Assembly: GCA_018644665.1 (NCBI GenBank)
Contig: JABGQA010000098.1
Span: forward strand, 1 to 55,782
DNA length: 55,782 nucleotides
Source: Candidatus Poribacteria bacterium
GTDB taxonomy: Bacteria > Poribacteria > WGA-4E > GCA-2687025
Reading direction: 5' to 3'
The notes beneath the pieces were generated by a model, which worked only from the letters and a program-made list of their open reading frames with translations, was not told where the DNA came from and made no database searches. Below are positions 26,782 to 35,393 of this stretch, piece after piece. How positions within the stretch are numbered: position 1 is the first letter of the stretch; each line of letters opens with the position of its first letter. The translations under genes were made by a program, and so were the position numbers.

Positions 26782-27109
26782 CCCCAGGACCGCCGGGCCA
26801 TACAACTGGGTCTACAACGGGGTGCTCGCCGTGTGTGTGGTCTGGGGCGTCGTCGCCCTATACCTGGCCCCGCCGTTCCTGATGATCCTCGTGTCCGCGA
26901 CGGTCGCCGGCTACATTCTCGTCATCACGCCGCTGCATCTGCCCTACGTCAACCGGCGGTTCCTGCCCAATGAGATCCAGCCGCCGCTGTTGCGACAGGT
27001 CGGGTTGGCGCTGTGCTCGCTGTTCTACGGCTGGTTCGGCACGATGGCTCTGATCCATCGTGTGATCGGGCCACTTCTAGGGGCTGAGCTTCGTGGCACC
27101 CCTGGGCGG
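26780..27109 (+). pseudogene. Remnant of Nramp-type metal transporter (C-terminal part)
   Basis: About 105 codons without a credible start encode NWVYNGVLAVCVVWGVVALY, AGYILVITPLHLPYVNRRFL, PNEIQPPLLRQVGLALCSLF and YGWFGTMALIHRVIG. The NxRFLPxExxPP segment followed by a final helix resembles the C-terminus of Nramp-family divalent metal transporters. The first 300 or so residues are missing. It begins at the stop codon of channel-like copy 2, in another frame, so the duplication may have removed its 5' part. Beyond 27109 the frame is antisense to the next gene. Confidence 0.5.
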
Positions 27110-27111
27110 CG

Positions 27112-27948
27112 TCAGCGAAGCGTCTCCTCTAGGAACGCGACGGAGCGGTCCAGGACACGCGTTTCCCACGCGACCGCATTGAAGACGTGATCTGCTCCCG
27201 GGATCGTCTCGAATTCCGTACGGGGCGATCCCGACCTCGTGCGGTAGTGATGGGCGAAGCGATGCGCGTGCTCGACCGACACCATCTCGTCAGCCTCCCC
27301 GTGCAGGATCAGCACAGGCCCGCCGTAGCGCAACATCGTCTCGATGTGGCGTCCCTGCCACGCCTGGATGTCGGTGAAGAAAGCCTCGTTCAGCACCACG
27401 CCGCCCCACGCGATGTACGGCTCGGGCGCGTTCGGGCGACCCGCGTATTCGCTGAGGTAACGGTCCACGATGTCCGTGGGATCGCTGGACGCCGCCGACC
27501 ACAGTACGAGCGACCTCAGGCGGTCGTGACACCCGGCCACCGTCGACATGACGCTCCCACCCATACTCAGCCCGACGCCGCCGAGTCGCCCCGCATCGAC
27601 GCCGTCGAGGGCCGCGAGCAGCTCCAACGCCAGGAGCGTGTCCGAGAGCTGCCGCGAGGTGGTCGTATCTGCGAACTCTCCCGCGCTGTCGCCGGAGCCG
27701 CGACAGTCGATTCGAAACGCCACGACCCCGATGTTCGCCAGCCGTCGAGCAAGCTTCACGAACATCTGGCCGGCCTTGTGTCCGCCGAATCCGTGCAAGA
27801 TGACGACCGCGGGGCAATCTACGTTCGCCATCGCCTCCGGGAGGTGGAGCACCCCGACGAGTTGCTCGTCGTCATTCGCGAACGTGACGGGGCGCTCGCT
27901 TCCCGCAAGTGTGCGTGAGAACTCAGGAACGCCGAACGAAAGCCCCAT
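27112..27948 (-). CDS. Alpha/beta hydrolase (S33-like)
   Basis: The 278-residue cytoplasmic protein has the hydrolase fold: AVVILHGFGGHKAG (oxyanion region), the nucleophile elbow GVGLSMGGSVMS, an acid in LILHGEADEMV and the His in PGADHVFNAV. It resembles serine-aminopeptidase / acylglycerol-lipase type members. Substrate unknown. It converges on the Nramp remnant and is divergent from the selenoprotein gene. Confidence 0.8.
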   Translation of the reverse strand: MGLSFGVPEFSRTLAGSERPVTFANDDEQLVGVLHLPEAMANVDCPAVVILHGFGGHKAGQMFVKLARRLANIGVVAFRIDCRGSGDSAGEFADTTTSRQLSDTLLALELLAALDGVDAGRLGGVGLSMGGSVMSTVAGCHDRLRSLVLWSAASSDPTDIVDRYLSEYAGRPNAPEPYIAWGGVVLNEAFFTDIQAWQGRHIETMLRYGGPVLILHGEADEMVSVEHAHRFAHHYRTRSGSPRTEFETIPGADHVFNAVAWETRVLDRSVAFLEETLR

Positions 27949-28247
27949 GTAGGCTCCCAGGTGTCAGAGGTGCGGACGCAGAACTCGGTGTGGGGCATCG
28001 CGAGGCGCCCTTCCGGCGGGCAGTCAGCTCGCGATGCCCCGCCGTGAATTGGGCCCGTCGCGTGGCCGCGTATTGTGGAGCGTGGGCCCGCGGTGGCGCA
28101 ATGGCGGTTGGGTAAGCTCGTCCCGGCCGCCGGCACGCGGCCGGACACGCTGGGGCGCATCGGCTTCCGCGCGGGTCACCCCGATGCTAAGCTGACGGGA
28201 CGCTCACCCGTCGGCATCACGCCGACGCTGGGAACGGAGAAGTGCAT

Positions 28248-29570
28248 ATGCGCCAGTTCGTACTGGCGTTGGCGATCCTGTGTTCGCTGACGCTATCGCT
28301 TCGCGCGGCGGAGCCGATGACGCGCGCCGACCAGGTCCGTGGCGACAAGACGGATGTCGAGGACGCGGGTCTCTGGATATACAACGACCTGGAGAAGGGG
28401 ATCGCCGAGGCGAAGAGCAACGGGATGCCGATGCTCGTCGTGTTCAGGTGAATTATCTGACACAGCTGCCAAGGCTTTGACGGGCAGGTTGTCCGTCACG
28501 ACCCCGAAGTCAGGGATCTCATGGAAGAGTTCGTTCGCGTGCGTATGGTGCAGGCGAACGCGATGGACCTGACGCGGTTCCAGTTCGACTACGACCTCAC
28601 CTTCGCCGCTTTCCTCATGAACGCCGACGGCACGATCTACGGCCGATTCGGCAGCCGATCCAGCCAGGACGCCATGGAGAACATGTCGATACCGGGATTC
28701 GGCCGCGCACTGGAGGCCGCTCTCGATCTCCATGACGACTACCCCGCGAACCGCGCAGCGCTCGCCGGCAAGCAGCCCGTCACGCCCAGATACGAGCGCC
28801 CCGAGGAGTACCCGTCGCTGACCGAGTACGCAGCCGAGCTGGAATACGAGGGCGAGGTCGTCAAGAGTTGCATGCACTGTCACCAGATCAACGAGGCCGA
28901 ACGGCTTCTGTACCGCGAGGCCAAGGAGCCGGTCCCGGATAAGGTGATGTTCCCGTGGCCGTCGCCGAAAGTCATAGGCATCGAACTCGATCGGCTCGAG
29001 CAGGCGACGGTGTCGTCCGTCGCGCCGGGTTCGCTCGCGGAGGATGCCGGCGTAAAGGCGGGCGATGTCATCGAGACCGTCGACGATCAGCCGATCGTGT
29101 CTATCGCAGACATCCAGTGGATTCTGCACCACGCGGACGATGGCGACCACATCCGCATCCGAGCGCAACAGAGCAGCGAGACTCGCGACCTGACGGTGAC
29201 ACTGCCGGCCGGATGGCGGAAGAACACCGACATCTCCTGGCGCGTCTCTAGTTGGGACGTGCGACGCATGGGCACCGGCGGGCTCGTCCTGCGGCCGCTC
29301 TCGGAGGAGGATCGCGCGGCGGCGCACGTCGACGGAGATTCACTCGGGCTGCGTGTGGACGGCATGGGGAAATGGCCTCCGCACAATGTCGCGATGCAAG
29401 CGGGCTTCGTGAAGGACGACATCATTGTCGCCTTCGACGGCCGGACGCACGCCATGACGCAGAGCCAACTGCTGGCGTACACCATGCAGGAGATCGACGC
29501 GGGCCACGTGATTCCCGTGACCGTGCTCCGCGACGGCGCGCGCGTGGACTTGGAGCTGCCAACTCAGTAG
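28248..29570 (+). CDS. Probable selenoprotein: thioredoxin-like UxxU, CxxCH, two PDZ domains
   Basis: The gene reads open for 440 codons except for two in-frame TGA codons at 28449-28451 and 28458-28460 (residues 68 and 71). Order of parts: a signal peptide (1-22, QFVLALAILCSLTLSLRAA); a thioredoxin-like domain (about 40-185) with LVVFR, the U-I-I-U pair, HSCQGFD, then FDYDLTFAAFLMNADGTIYG; CMHCH at 208-212, a c-type haem-binding pattern; and two PDZ domains (about 243-322 and 364-437). As I recall them, related proteins carry C-x-x-C-x-x-C-x-x-FD here, so both TGAs fall on conserved cysteines and Cys74 is kept. A SECIS-like hairpin follows. ATG 28248 has GGAG upstream. A double nonsense mutation is less likely. 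Confidence 0.85.
28478..28498 (+). promoter_or_regulatory. Candidate bacterial SECIS hairpin
   Basis: Inside the coding sequence, an 8-bp stem (28478-28485 with 28491-28498, one G-U pair) closes a five-base AGGTT loop. The loop starts 25 nt after the second TGA and 34 nt after the first, both within the spacing used by bacterial SECIS elements. The loop and closing GC resemble the E. coli fdhF element (GC-AGGUCU-GC). Pairing was done by eye. Confidence 0.65.
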
Positions 29571-29591
29571 CCGACCCAGAGCGGCCATCAT

Positions 29592-29625
29592 GAACGGCGC
29601 GCGGGACAACCACCGCGCGCCGTTC
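29592..29625. terminator. GC-rich perfect hairpin after the selenoprotein gene
   Basis: Thirteen-base arms (29592-29604 and 29613-29625) pair perfectly around an 8-base loop, 22 bp after the stop codon. There is no T-run, so it may be a weak or Rho-aided terminator, or an mRNA-stabilising stem. Confidence 0.45.
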
Positions 29626-29728
29626 GCGCGTGTCGAGGGGTAACGCAGGCGCTCCCCGCGCTCCCAAGCGGCCGGCCGCGACAGCCTCAGCGTGCGCTGC
29701 CCCGGCCAACAGCGGCAAGGCCGGCTGC

Positions 29729-30289
29729 CTAGAGCTTCGTGATGCGGAAGTCCTCGAACCGAATCCAGTGTTCCGCGTCCGCCGGCCCGTTGTAGCACTG
29801 GATGCTGACCTGATCGTCTCCCGGCGCGGGCAACTCGCCGGTCGCCGCAGTCTTGTACTCCGCGTCTCCGTCTGGGCGGTAGGTCGCTTCCCACGAGTCG
29901 GCCGTGACGATCAGCCGCAGGCGCACGCTGTTCGTCGGCATCGCCTCGTGTCCGGGGATGATGAAGATGCCGCCGTCGATGAGTTCCTTCACCAGCTTGA
30001 ACACGGGCTTCCCGCCGCTATACCACGTGATTCCCGCCTGCTCGTACTGTTGAATCGGGAACGTGTGGTTGCTCACGGTCACCTCGATGGCGAACGTCCC
30101 CTCGCTGCGATCCGGCGCGGTCCTGACGAGCGCGTTTCTCACCGTATCGGCGACGCCTGGCTCGACCCATATCTCTAGGCCGCCGTCGGCGAGGCGCCAA
30201 TGGTCGGCGTTCTCCCGCAAGCAAGACCAGCCTTCGCCGATGCCGCCGTCAAAGCCGTCCTCGAAGATCACCTGCTCGTTCGTGCTCAT
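29729..30289 (-). CDS. DUF1349 / concanavalin A-like sandwich protein
   Basis: The 186-residue cytoplasmic-type protein fits the DUF1349 family of jelly-roll proteins. Signs are the opening FEDGFDGGIGEGWSCLREN, the strand GTFAIEVTVSNHTFPIQQYEQAGITWY, and DSWEATYRPDGD with the closing HWIRFEDFRITKL. No catalytic residues are known for the family; a sugar-related role is often assumed. It has no signal peptide. It is alone on the minus strand and converges with the selenoprotein gene. Confidence 0.7.
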   Translation of the reverse strand: MSTNEQVIFEDGFDGGIGEGWSCLRENADHWRLADGGLEIWVEPGVADTVRNALVRTAPDRSEGTFAIEVTVSNHTFPIQQYEQAGITWYSGGKPVFKLVKELIDGGIFIIPGHEAMPTNSVRLRLIVTADSWEATYRPDGDAEYKTAATGELPAPGDDQVSIQCYNGPADAEHWIRFEDFRITKL

Positions 30290-30657
30290 TGCCGGGTTCC
30301 ATCTGTTGCGGGTGCGCGCGCTGATACGGCGTGGCGTAGCGCCAACCGGGACGTGAGACTACCGACTTACACTCGGGGTCGCAACCCGACACCCCTGCAC
30401 AACGCCCGGCGAACGCTCGTCGCTGCGGCGGATATCCGCCGCGCGGAACGTAGACTGCAGGGTCGCGCGGCGACCGCTCTAGACACGCTACGGCCCAGCG
30501 GGACACGCTCGGAACACAGTGAACCTAGGGATTGTCCGGGCCCGACGTAGGGGTGTCGGTGGCGCGGCTGCCAGCGGGCGGAATGTCGGCACGCACGTTG
30601 CGCATAGCGTGATCGTGGACGCAGACCGACACCGCCAACATGGACAGGAGATCGACG
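30290..30657. other. Divergent intergenic region
   Basis: These 368 bp lie between the divergent DUF1349-like and PepSY genes and should hold both promoters. No gene with believable codon use, no tRNA and no clear repeat was found. Confidence 0.3.
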
Positions 30658-31230
30658 ATGGAGGCTCGTTTCCTCACGACAATCGGGGCCATCGCAGTGA
30701 CGACGCTGGTCGGGGCCATCGGCTGCGGGAGCGAATCTGAGACAGTTCTCTCGCCTACCGATCTCGGGCCGGCGGAGTCGCAGCCCGTGATCTTCGCGGC
30801 TGTTGGGGCTCAGGACGGCGAGCAGGCTCTCGGCCTCACCGCTGAGCAGGCTGAGACCATCGCCGTGGCGGCGTACCCCGGCGACGTCCTCATGACGACG
30901 CGGGAGGTCGAGGACGACGAGGACGTGTTCGAGGTCGTCATACAGACGGCAGACGCCGTGATGCTGGTCGAAGTCGACGCGCTGTCCGGCGAGATACTCG
31001 ACGCTGAGGAGGGCGCAATCGACCCCGCCACCGGCGAGATCATCGACGACGAGGGCCAGGACGAGGACGCCGAGGGCGAAGAGGACGCCGAGGGCGAAGA
31101 CGTGGAAGACGTCGACGGCGAGGATGAGGACGACGAAGACGAAGACGACGATGGTGACGAGGACGAGGACGAGGACGGTGATGGTGACGAAGACGAGGAC
31201 GAGGATGGTGACGAAGACGAGAACGCGTAA
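30658..31230 (+). CDS. PepSY-domain exported protein with long acidic tail
   Basis: The 190-residue protein starts with a signal sequence (FLTTIGAIAVTTLVGAIGC) that may end in a lipobox, so it could be a lipoprotein. A PepSY-like domain spans about 45-115 (LTAEQAETIAVAAYPGDVLM, VFEVVIQTADAVMLVEVDAL, GEILDAEEG). The last 65 residues are nearly all Asp and Glu with some Gly, including DGDEDEDEDGDGDEDEDEDG. Such a tail could bind calcium or other cations. The ATG at 30658 has AGGAG ten bases upstream and is preferred to the ATG at 30640. Confidence 0.8.
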   Translation: MEARFLTTIGAIAVTTLVGAIGCGSESETVLSPTDLGPAESQPVIFAAVGAQDGEQALGLTAEQAETIAVAAYPGDVLMTTREVEDDEDVFEVVIQTADAVMLVEVDALSGEILDAEEGAIDPATGEIIDDEGQDEDAEGEEDAEGEDVEDVDGEDEDDEDEDDDGDEDEDEDGDGDEDEDEDGDEDENA

Positions 31231-31265
31231 CCGTCCCGCTCGCCCGAGCCGACCGCTCTGAGCCA

Positions 31266-31300
31266 GGGCGTCTGCGACCTACCAGTCGCAGACGCCCTTT
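31266..31300 (+). terminator. Rho-independent terminator
   Basis: A perfect 13-bp stem (31266-31278 with 31285-31297) closes a 6-base loop and is followed by TTT. It begins 36 bp after the stop of the PepSY gene. Confidence 0.85.
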
Positions 31301-31456
31301 GCGTTGGTTCGGCGCGCAGCCAGCTGCAGCTCCACGTGGCCGCGTCCTCCTGCGCCAACCGGGACGCACAACAGGACGCCAGGATATACTCCCACGCGCG
31401 CCAGACACGTTCACTAGGCGAACCTGTCTTATGCCGAACCGGCGAGGAGAACGGAC

Positions 31457-33535
31457 ATGCGCCCGCTACGGGCGGCCGCGCCCATGTTGGTCGTGCTCGC
31501 GTGCGTATCTTCCGCAGTGGCCGACACGCTGCGGCTGAAGGACGGAGCGGTCATCGAGGACTGCTACGTCCGCGACGAGGCGACGCGCCTAGTCGTCTGG
31601 ACAAACCTCGCCGATGTCGGGAGCGATCGGTATGCCGTGTACCCGCGCGTTGCCGTGGACGGATACGAGATCGACCGTGGAGAGGACTGGGACGAACGGC
31701 CGCCGCTCCCCGACCTGTCCGTGACGCACATCGAGATGAACCCCAAGCTCGCCGGGCTGCACGGTCGCGTGCAGTATGACCACCTCGGCCGCCCCCGGAT
31801 CGGTGGCGCGTCGGCCCTCGTGGACATCGGCGACAGGGCCTACGATGAGCCGGAACGGATCGTCCAGGATCTAAAGCTGTCCTACGAGCCCGGCGAGGAG
31901 ATCACCTTCACCGCGCACGTCAAGAACGGGGGATTCGCGCCGTCTCGCGGATTCTCATATGAATGGCGCATCGACGACGCGTCTGTCGCAGGTGGGTCTC
32001 ACGGCGAGGCGTTGGGTGAGACTGGCGAGATCACCTTCGAGCACCGGTGGCCGTGGCGCGATGGGATGCACTATGTAGAATTCCGCGTCACGACGGCGGA
32101 CGAGGAGATCTCCCAGGAGAACAACACCGCGCGCGACCCGATGTGGGGTTGGGGGTTGGTCTACATCGTCCATCCGGGCCGCGTCGCGGCGTGGAGGCAG
32201 GCGCGGACCGCATACGGTACGTTCTCGTTCGAGGACTTCTACCGGTGGCATCTGGACATCATGAACCGCCTGTTCGAGGCGAGCGTCTATCCGTCCGCGC
32301 CGGACGGCATCAAGGCGCGCGTGCGACTCGACCGCATCGTGTACACGGACGATGTCCAGGCGGCCGGCGCCGGAGGGTTCGAGGAGGACGGCATCCGATA
32401 CGATCAGGGCCGCTGGATATGGATCGACGACGATGACCGGAACGAGACGTGGAGGCCGGCGACGCACGACTGGCGCAACAAGACGGAGTGGTCCCTGCCC
32501 CACGAACTCGGACATCAGTTGGGCATGGTGGACCTCTATCAGATCGACTACGCGGGCGATGAGACTCACGTCATGGCGGACACGGGCGAACCGATCACGC
32601 ACATGATGAACCGCCCGTACACGATGATGCACTGGCACGGCCCCAACCTGTGGTCCGAGATCCACGCGGGATACCTCAACGAGACGTCGGACAAGCCGCG
32701 CGGGTACTTTGGCGACTACTACTTCGCTATCCCGGAGCGGGTCGTCCTGCGGGTGCTCGACGTGAACAGCCTCCCCCTCCCAGGCGCGTCGATAGAGGTG
32801 TTCCAGCGCGGCGCGCGCATCGACCCAGACGGGGATGTCACGCAGATCGACGGCGTCACCGTCCATCCCGTGATCGAGGACGGCGACTTCCCGAACGAAG
32901 TGGCGAGCACGCCCGTCGTGGTGGGTGAGACCGATCGCATGGGCGAGATGGCGCTGCCGAACCGGGACGCCGCTCGCGTGCGCTCCCTGAACGGCTACGA
33001 GCGGAAGCCGAACGCCTTCGGGAACATCAATGTCGTTGGTCAGCGCGGTCTGATGCTCGTGAAGGTGACATGGCAGGGGGAGTCCGCGCCGTTCTGGATC
33101 GAGGCCGCCGACCTCGTGGTCGAGTGGTACAGAGGCAATCGTGAGAAGGCGCTCGTCACGCTGAAGACGCCGTTCGCGGCGCCGGGCGCTCCTCAGTCGC
33201 CACGTGCCGTGACCGCGGAGCGGGGCGAGGAGAACGGGGTCGTCGTCATGTGGGAGCCTTCGCGCGTGGCGTCGCGGCGCGACGTCCGCGAGGGACTGGA
33301 TCGCATCGTCGGCTACCGCATATGGCGACGCGTCGGCAACGACGGTCTGAGCGACCGGCCTTGGTTCCCCGTGAAGACCGTCGGGCCCGACGTGCGTCAG
33401 GCTGTCGTCGACCTGGGCGACCTCCCGGCCGAGCTGTACTACTACTCGAAGCGCGAACGCTTCGGCGTCTCGACCGTGGGCGAGTTGGGTGTGCAGAGCG
33501 CGATCGTGTCCGCCGTGCTGTCGGACGCCGAGTGA
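31457..33535 (+). CDS. Secreted zinc metalloprotease-like protein with CARDB/Fn3-type domains
   Basis: The 692-residue protein has a signal peptide (LRAAAPMLVVLACVSSAVA). A CARDB-like beta domain at about 130-225 contains LSYEPGEEITFTAHVKNGGF and VEFRVTTADEEISQENNTA. A zinc-binding helix holds H349-E-L-G-H353 followed by QLGMVD, an HExxHxxGxxD pattern typical of zincins. The C-terminal part has a carboxypeptidase-regulatory-like sandwich (RVLDVNSLPLPGASIEV) and an Fn3-like end (APQSPRAVTA, YRIWRRV). It is probably exported to cleave protein or host glycoprotein; no substrate is indicated. It ends 1 bp from the converging mannonate-dehydratase-like gene. Confidence 0.75.
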   Translation: MRPLRAAAPMLVVLACVSSAVADTLRLKDGAVIEDCYVRDEATRLVVWTNLADVGSDRYAVYPRVAVDGYEIDRGEDWDERPPLPDLSVTHIEMNPKLAGLHGRVQYDHLGRPRIGGASALVDIGDRAYDEPERIVQDLKLSYEPGEEITFTAHVKNGGFAPSRGFSYEWRIDDASVAGGSHGEALGETGEITFEHRWPWRDGMHYVEFRVTTADEEISQENNTARDPMWGWGLVYIVHPGRVAAWRQARTAYGTFSFEDFYRWHLDIMNRLFEASVYPSAPDGIKARVRLDRIVYTDDVQAAGAGGFEEDGIRYDQGRWIWIDDDDRNETWRPATHDWRNKTEWSLPHELGHQLGMVDLYQIDYAGDETHVMADTGEPITHMMNRPYTMMHWHGPNLWSEIHAGYLNETSDKPRGYFGDYYFAIPERVVLRVLDVNSLPLPGASIEVFQRGARIDPDGDVTQIDGVTVHPVIEDGDFPNEVASTPVVVGETDRMGEMALPNRDAARVRSLNGYERKPNAFGNINVVGQRGLMLVKVTWQGESAPFWIEAADLVVEWYRGNREKALVTLKTPFAAPGAPQSPRAVTAERGEENGVVVMWEPSRVASRRDVREGLDRIVGYRIWRRVGNDGLSDRPWFPVKTVGPDVRQAVVDLGDLPAELYYYSKRERFGVSTVGELGVQSAIVSAVLSDAE

Positions 33536-33536
33536 C

Positions 33537-34514
33537 TCAGCCGCGTGCAGCCGCGACCTCTGTCTCGGCCGCCTGCATGAGCGCGCGGATGTACCCAAAC
33601 ACGAACGCCTCTCCGGTACCAGGCGCGGCGTCGCTACCCTCACACACCGGGACGTGGTCGGGGACGACCATGCCGTCGAACCCGACCTCCGCAAGCGCCT
33701 TCATGATCGCGTACATGTTCAGGTAGCCGTCCTCGGGGAACGTCTCGTGGAAATCTGGCAGCGGCGAACTGACGTCCCTGAAATGCACCTGGTAGATGTG
33801 TCCTCGACTTCCGAGTTCGTGGATCGCGGCTGCGATGTCCTCGCCACTCCAGTCGGCGCCCGTCATCTGGCCCCACGTGCCTACGCAGAACAGGATGCCG
33901 GAGTGATCGCTGTGCCCTGCGAGGCCCATCGCCCGCACGAATGAGTCCGTGCTTCGGAAGATCCGCGCGACCCCTTGATGCGTCACCGGCGGGTCGTTGG
34001 GATGCAACTGCAGGCGCACGCCCGCTTCCTCGGCGACGGGTAGTATCTCTGCGATGAACCGCTCGTAGTTCGCCCACAGTTCGTCGTCCGAGTATTCGCG
34101 ATCGTAGGCGTTTGGCCGCGCGAGGGCCTCGTCCAACTCGAAGAGGCGGGTTCGGCAGCCGCGCGTGGTCGTGCTGCCTGTGGCGTAGACGCCGCCCGTG
34201 TGCCACGCGTACGTTGTCGTGTCGATGCCGACGCGTCTGGGGTCGCCCAGGAACTGCTTGAGCCGCTCCATCTCGGCGTCTCGGCCGGGCAGGCCGAGGG
34301 CGATATGCTCCGAGTTGTACGCGTCGGAACGCATCACCTCGAACAGTTCCAGCCCTGAGGCCTCTACCGTCTCACGTATGCGAGCCAGGTTGTCGTACGT
34401 GCAGTAGTCGGACGGAGCGCGCACCTCCAACTGCTACACGCCCATTTGCCGCAGGTACGCGAGCCGTCCCGGCGTGAGCATGTCGGGAGCCTGATGACTT
34501 ACGCCCAGTTTCAT
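33537..34514 (-). pseudogene. uxuA: Mannonate dehydratase-like gene with in-frame TAG
   Basis: The protein fits the UxuA family, which dehydrates D-mannonate to 2-keto-3-deoxygluconate. Evidence: LQLHPNDPPVTHQGVARIF, VHFRDVSSP and EDGYLNMYAIMKALAEVGFD with DHVP. The natural start is the ATG at 34514 (MKLGVSHQAPDMLTPGRLAYL). Codon 27 is TAG (34434-34436) inside MGV-stop-QLEVRAP, where I would expect a Glu (GAG). Otherwise the frame is intact for 325 codons. Either the gene is freshly inactivated, a shorter product starts at the TTG at 34430, or the base is a sequencing error. Amber recoding is unlikely. Confidence 0.75.
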
Positions 34515-34619
34515 TGCGTCCTCCGCCGACGATGTCGCCGTTGTTGCGCGGGCCGCGACGCTTGCCTACCCTGAGGAACCCTCCGCGCGCACGCCACCAC
34601 CCGAGCAGAGGACAGTTCC

Positions 34620-35387
34620 GTGATCGCGACCGATCTCCCCGACCTGATACGCCGTCTTGCGTGCAATCCGCAAGTGATCGGCATCGCGCGATACGGTGGC
34701 CGCTCGCCGCGTGACACGTCGCTAGGTGGGGACTTCGACATCTTCGTGGTCGTCCGCGAGCGGCCCGTAGACCTGGAGAGCGTCCACTTCCACTGCGGTG
34801 GCATCCCCGTCGACATGAACCTGCGGACGATGGAGGATCTGCGCCGGGACGAACCACTCACCGAGATCGACCACACGGTGGCAACGGCAGAGATCCTGTA
34901 CGACCCGACCGGAACGATCGCCGCGGTCCGCGAGGACATCGGCGCCCGGTGGAAGCCGGAGGCTTCCCGACTCACCGAGCACGAAGTCGGCATGAACCGA
35001 TTCTGCCAGCAGCATGCTCTGGACAAGGTGCGACATCGTCTCGACACTGAACCGCTGCTGAGCGAGTTGCTGCTTGCGACGAACGTGTATTGGCTTCTGA
35101 TGACGTACTTCCGCGTGCGGTCGCGACCGTACCCAGGGGAGAAGGAGGCGTTGCGGATCATCGGGGACGAGGAGCCGGCCGCGCACGCGCTTATGGCGGC
35201 GTTCTACGACGCGACCGATCGCGGCGAGAAGCTACGCATCAGCGAGGAGTTGACGGAACTCGTGCTGCGACCCATCGGCGGGCCGTGGCGCGAGGGCGAG
35301 ACGATCAGCTTCGGCACGCACACCGACGCCGTCGACCTTAACGAGACGGGCGAGGCATTCCTGCGCGAACTCCTCGACAGCGAGTAA
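34620..35387 (+). CDS. Nucleotidyltransferase-domain protein
   Basis: The 255-residue protein begins with a minimal nucleotidyltransferase core: IARYGGRSPRD, then GGDFDIFVVV with the D-x-D metal pair, and a third acid in IPVDMNL. The rest is helical with no recognised domain. This fold adds nucleotides to proteins, antibiotics or RNA; the target is unknown. It starts with GTG at 34620 and is divergent from the mannonate dehydratase-like gene. Confidence 0.7.
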   Translation: MIATDLPDLIRRLACNPQVIGIARYGGRSPRDTSLGGDFDIFVVVRERPVDLESVHFHCGGIPVDMNLRTMEDLRRDEPLTEIDHTVATAEILYDPTGTIAAVREDIGARWKPEASRLTEHEVGMNRFCQQHALDKVRHRLDTEPLLSELLLATNVYWLLMTYFRVRSRPYPGEKEALRIIGDEEPAAHALMAAFYDATDRGEKLRISEELTELVLRPIGGPWREGETISFGTHTDAVDLNETGEAFLRELLDSE

Positions 35388-35393
35388 CGCCGG

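Noticed and set aside
28242..28451. Short 69-residue secreted peptide ending at the first TGA
   Set aside because: It is the N-terminal part of the selenoprotein gene; the same frame resumes after the TGA codons with the rest of the domain.
28449..28460. Two independent nonsense mutations or a sequencing error
   Set aside because: Both stops are TGA, both fall on expected cysteines, the frame is kept, and a SECIS-like hairpin follows at proper spacing.
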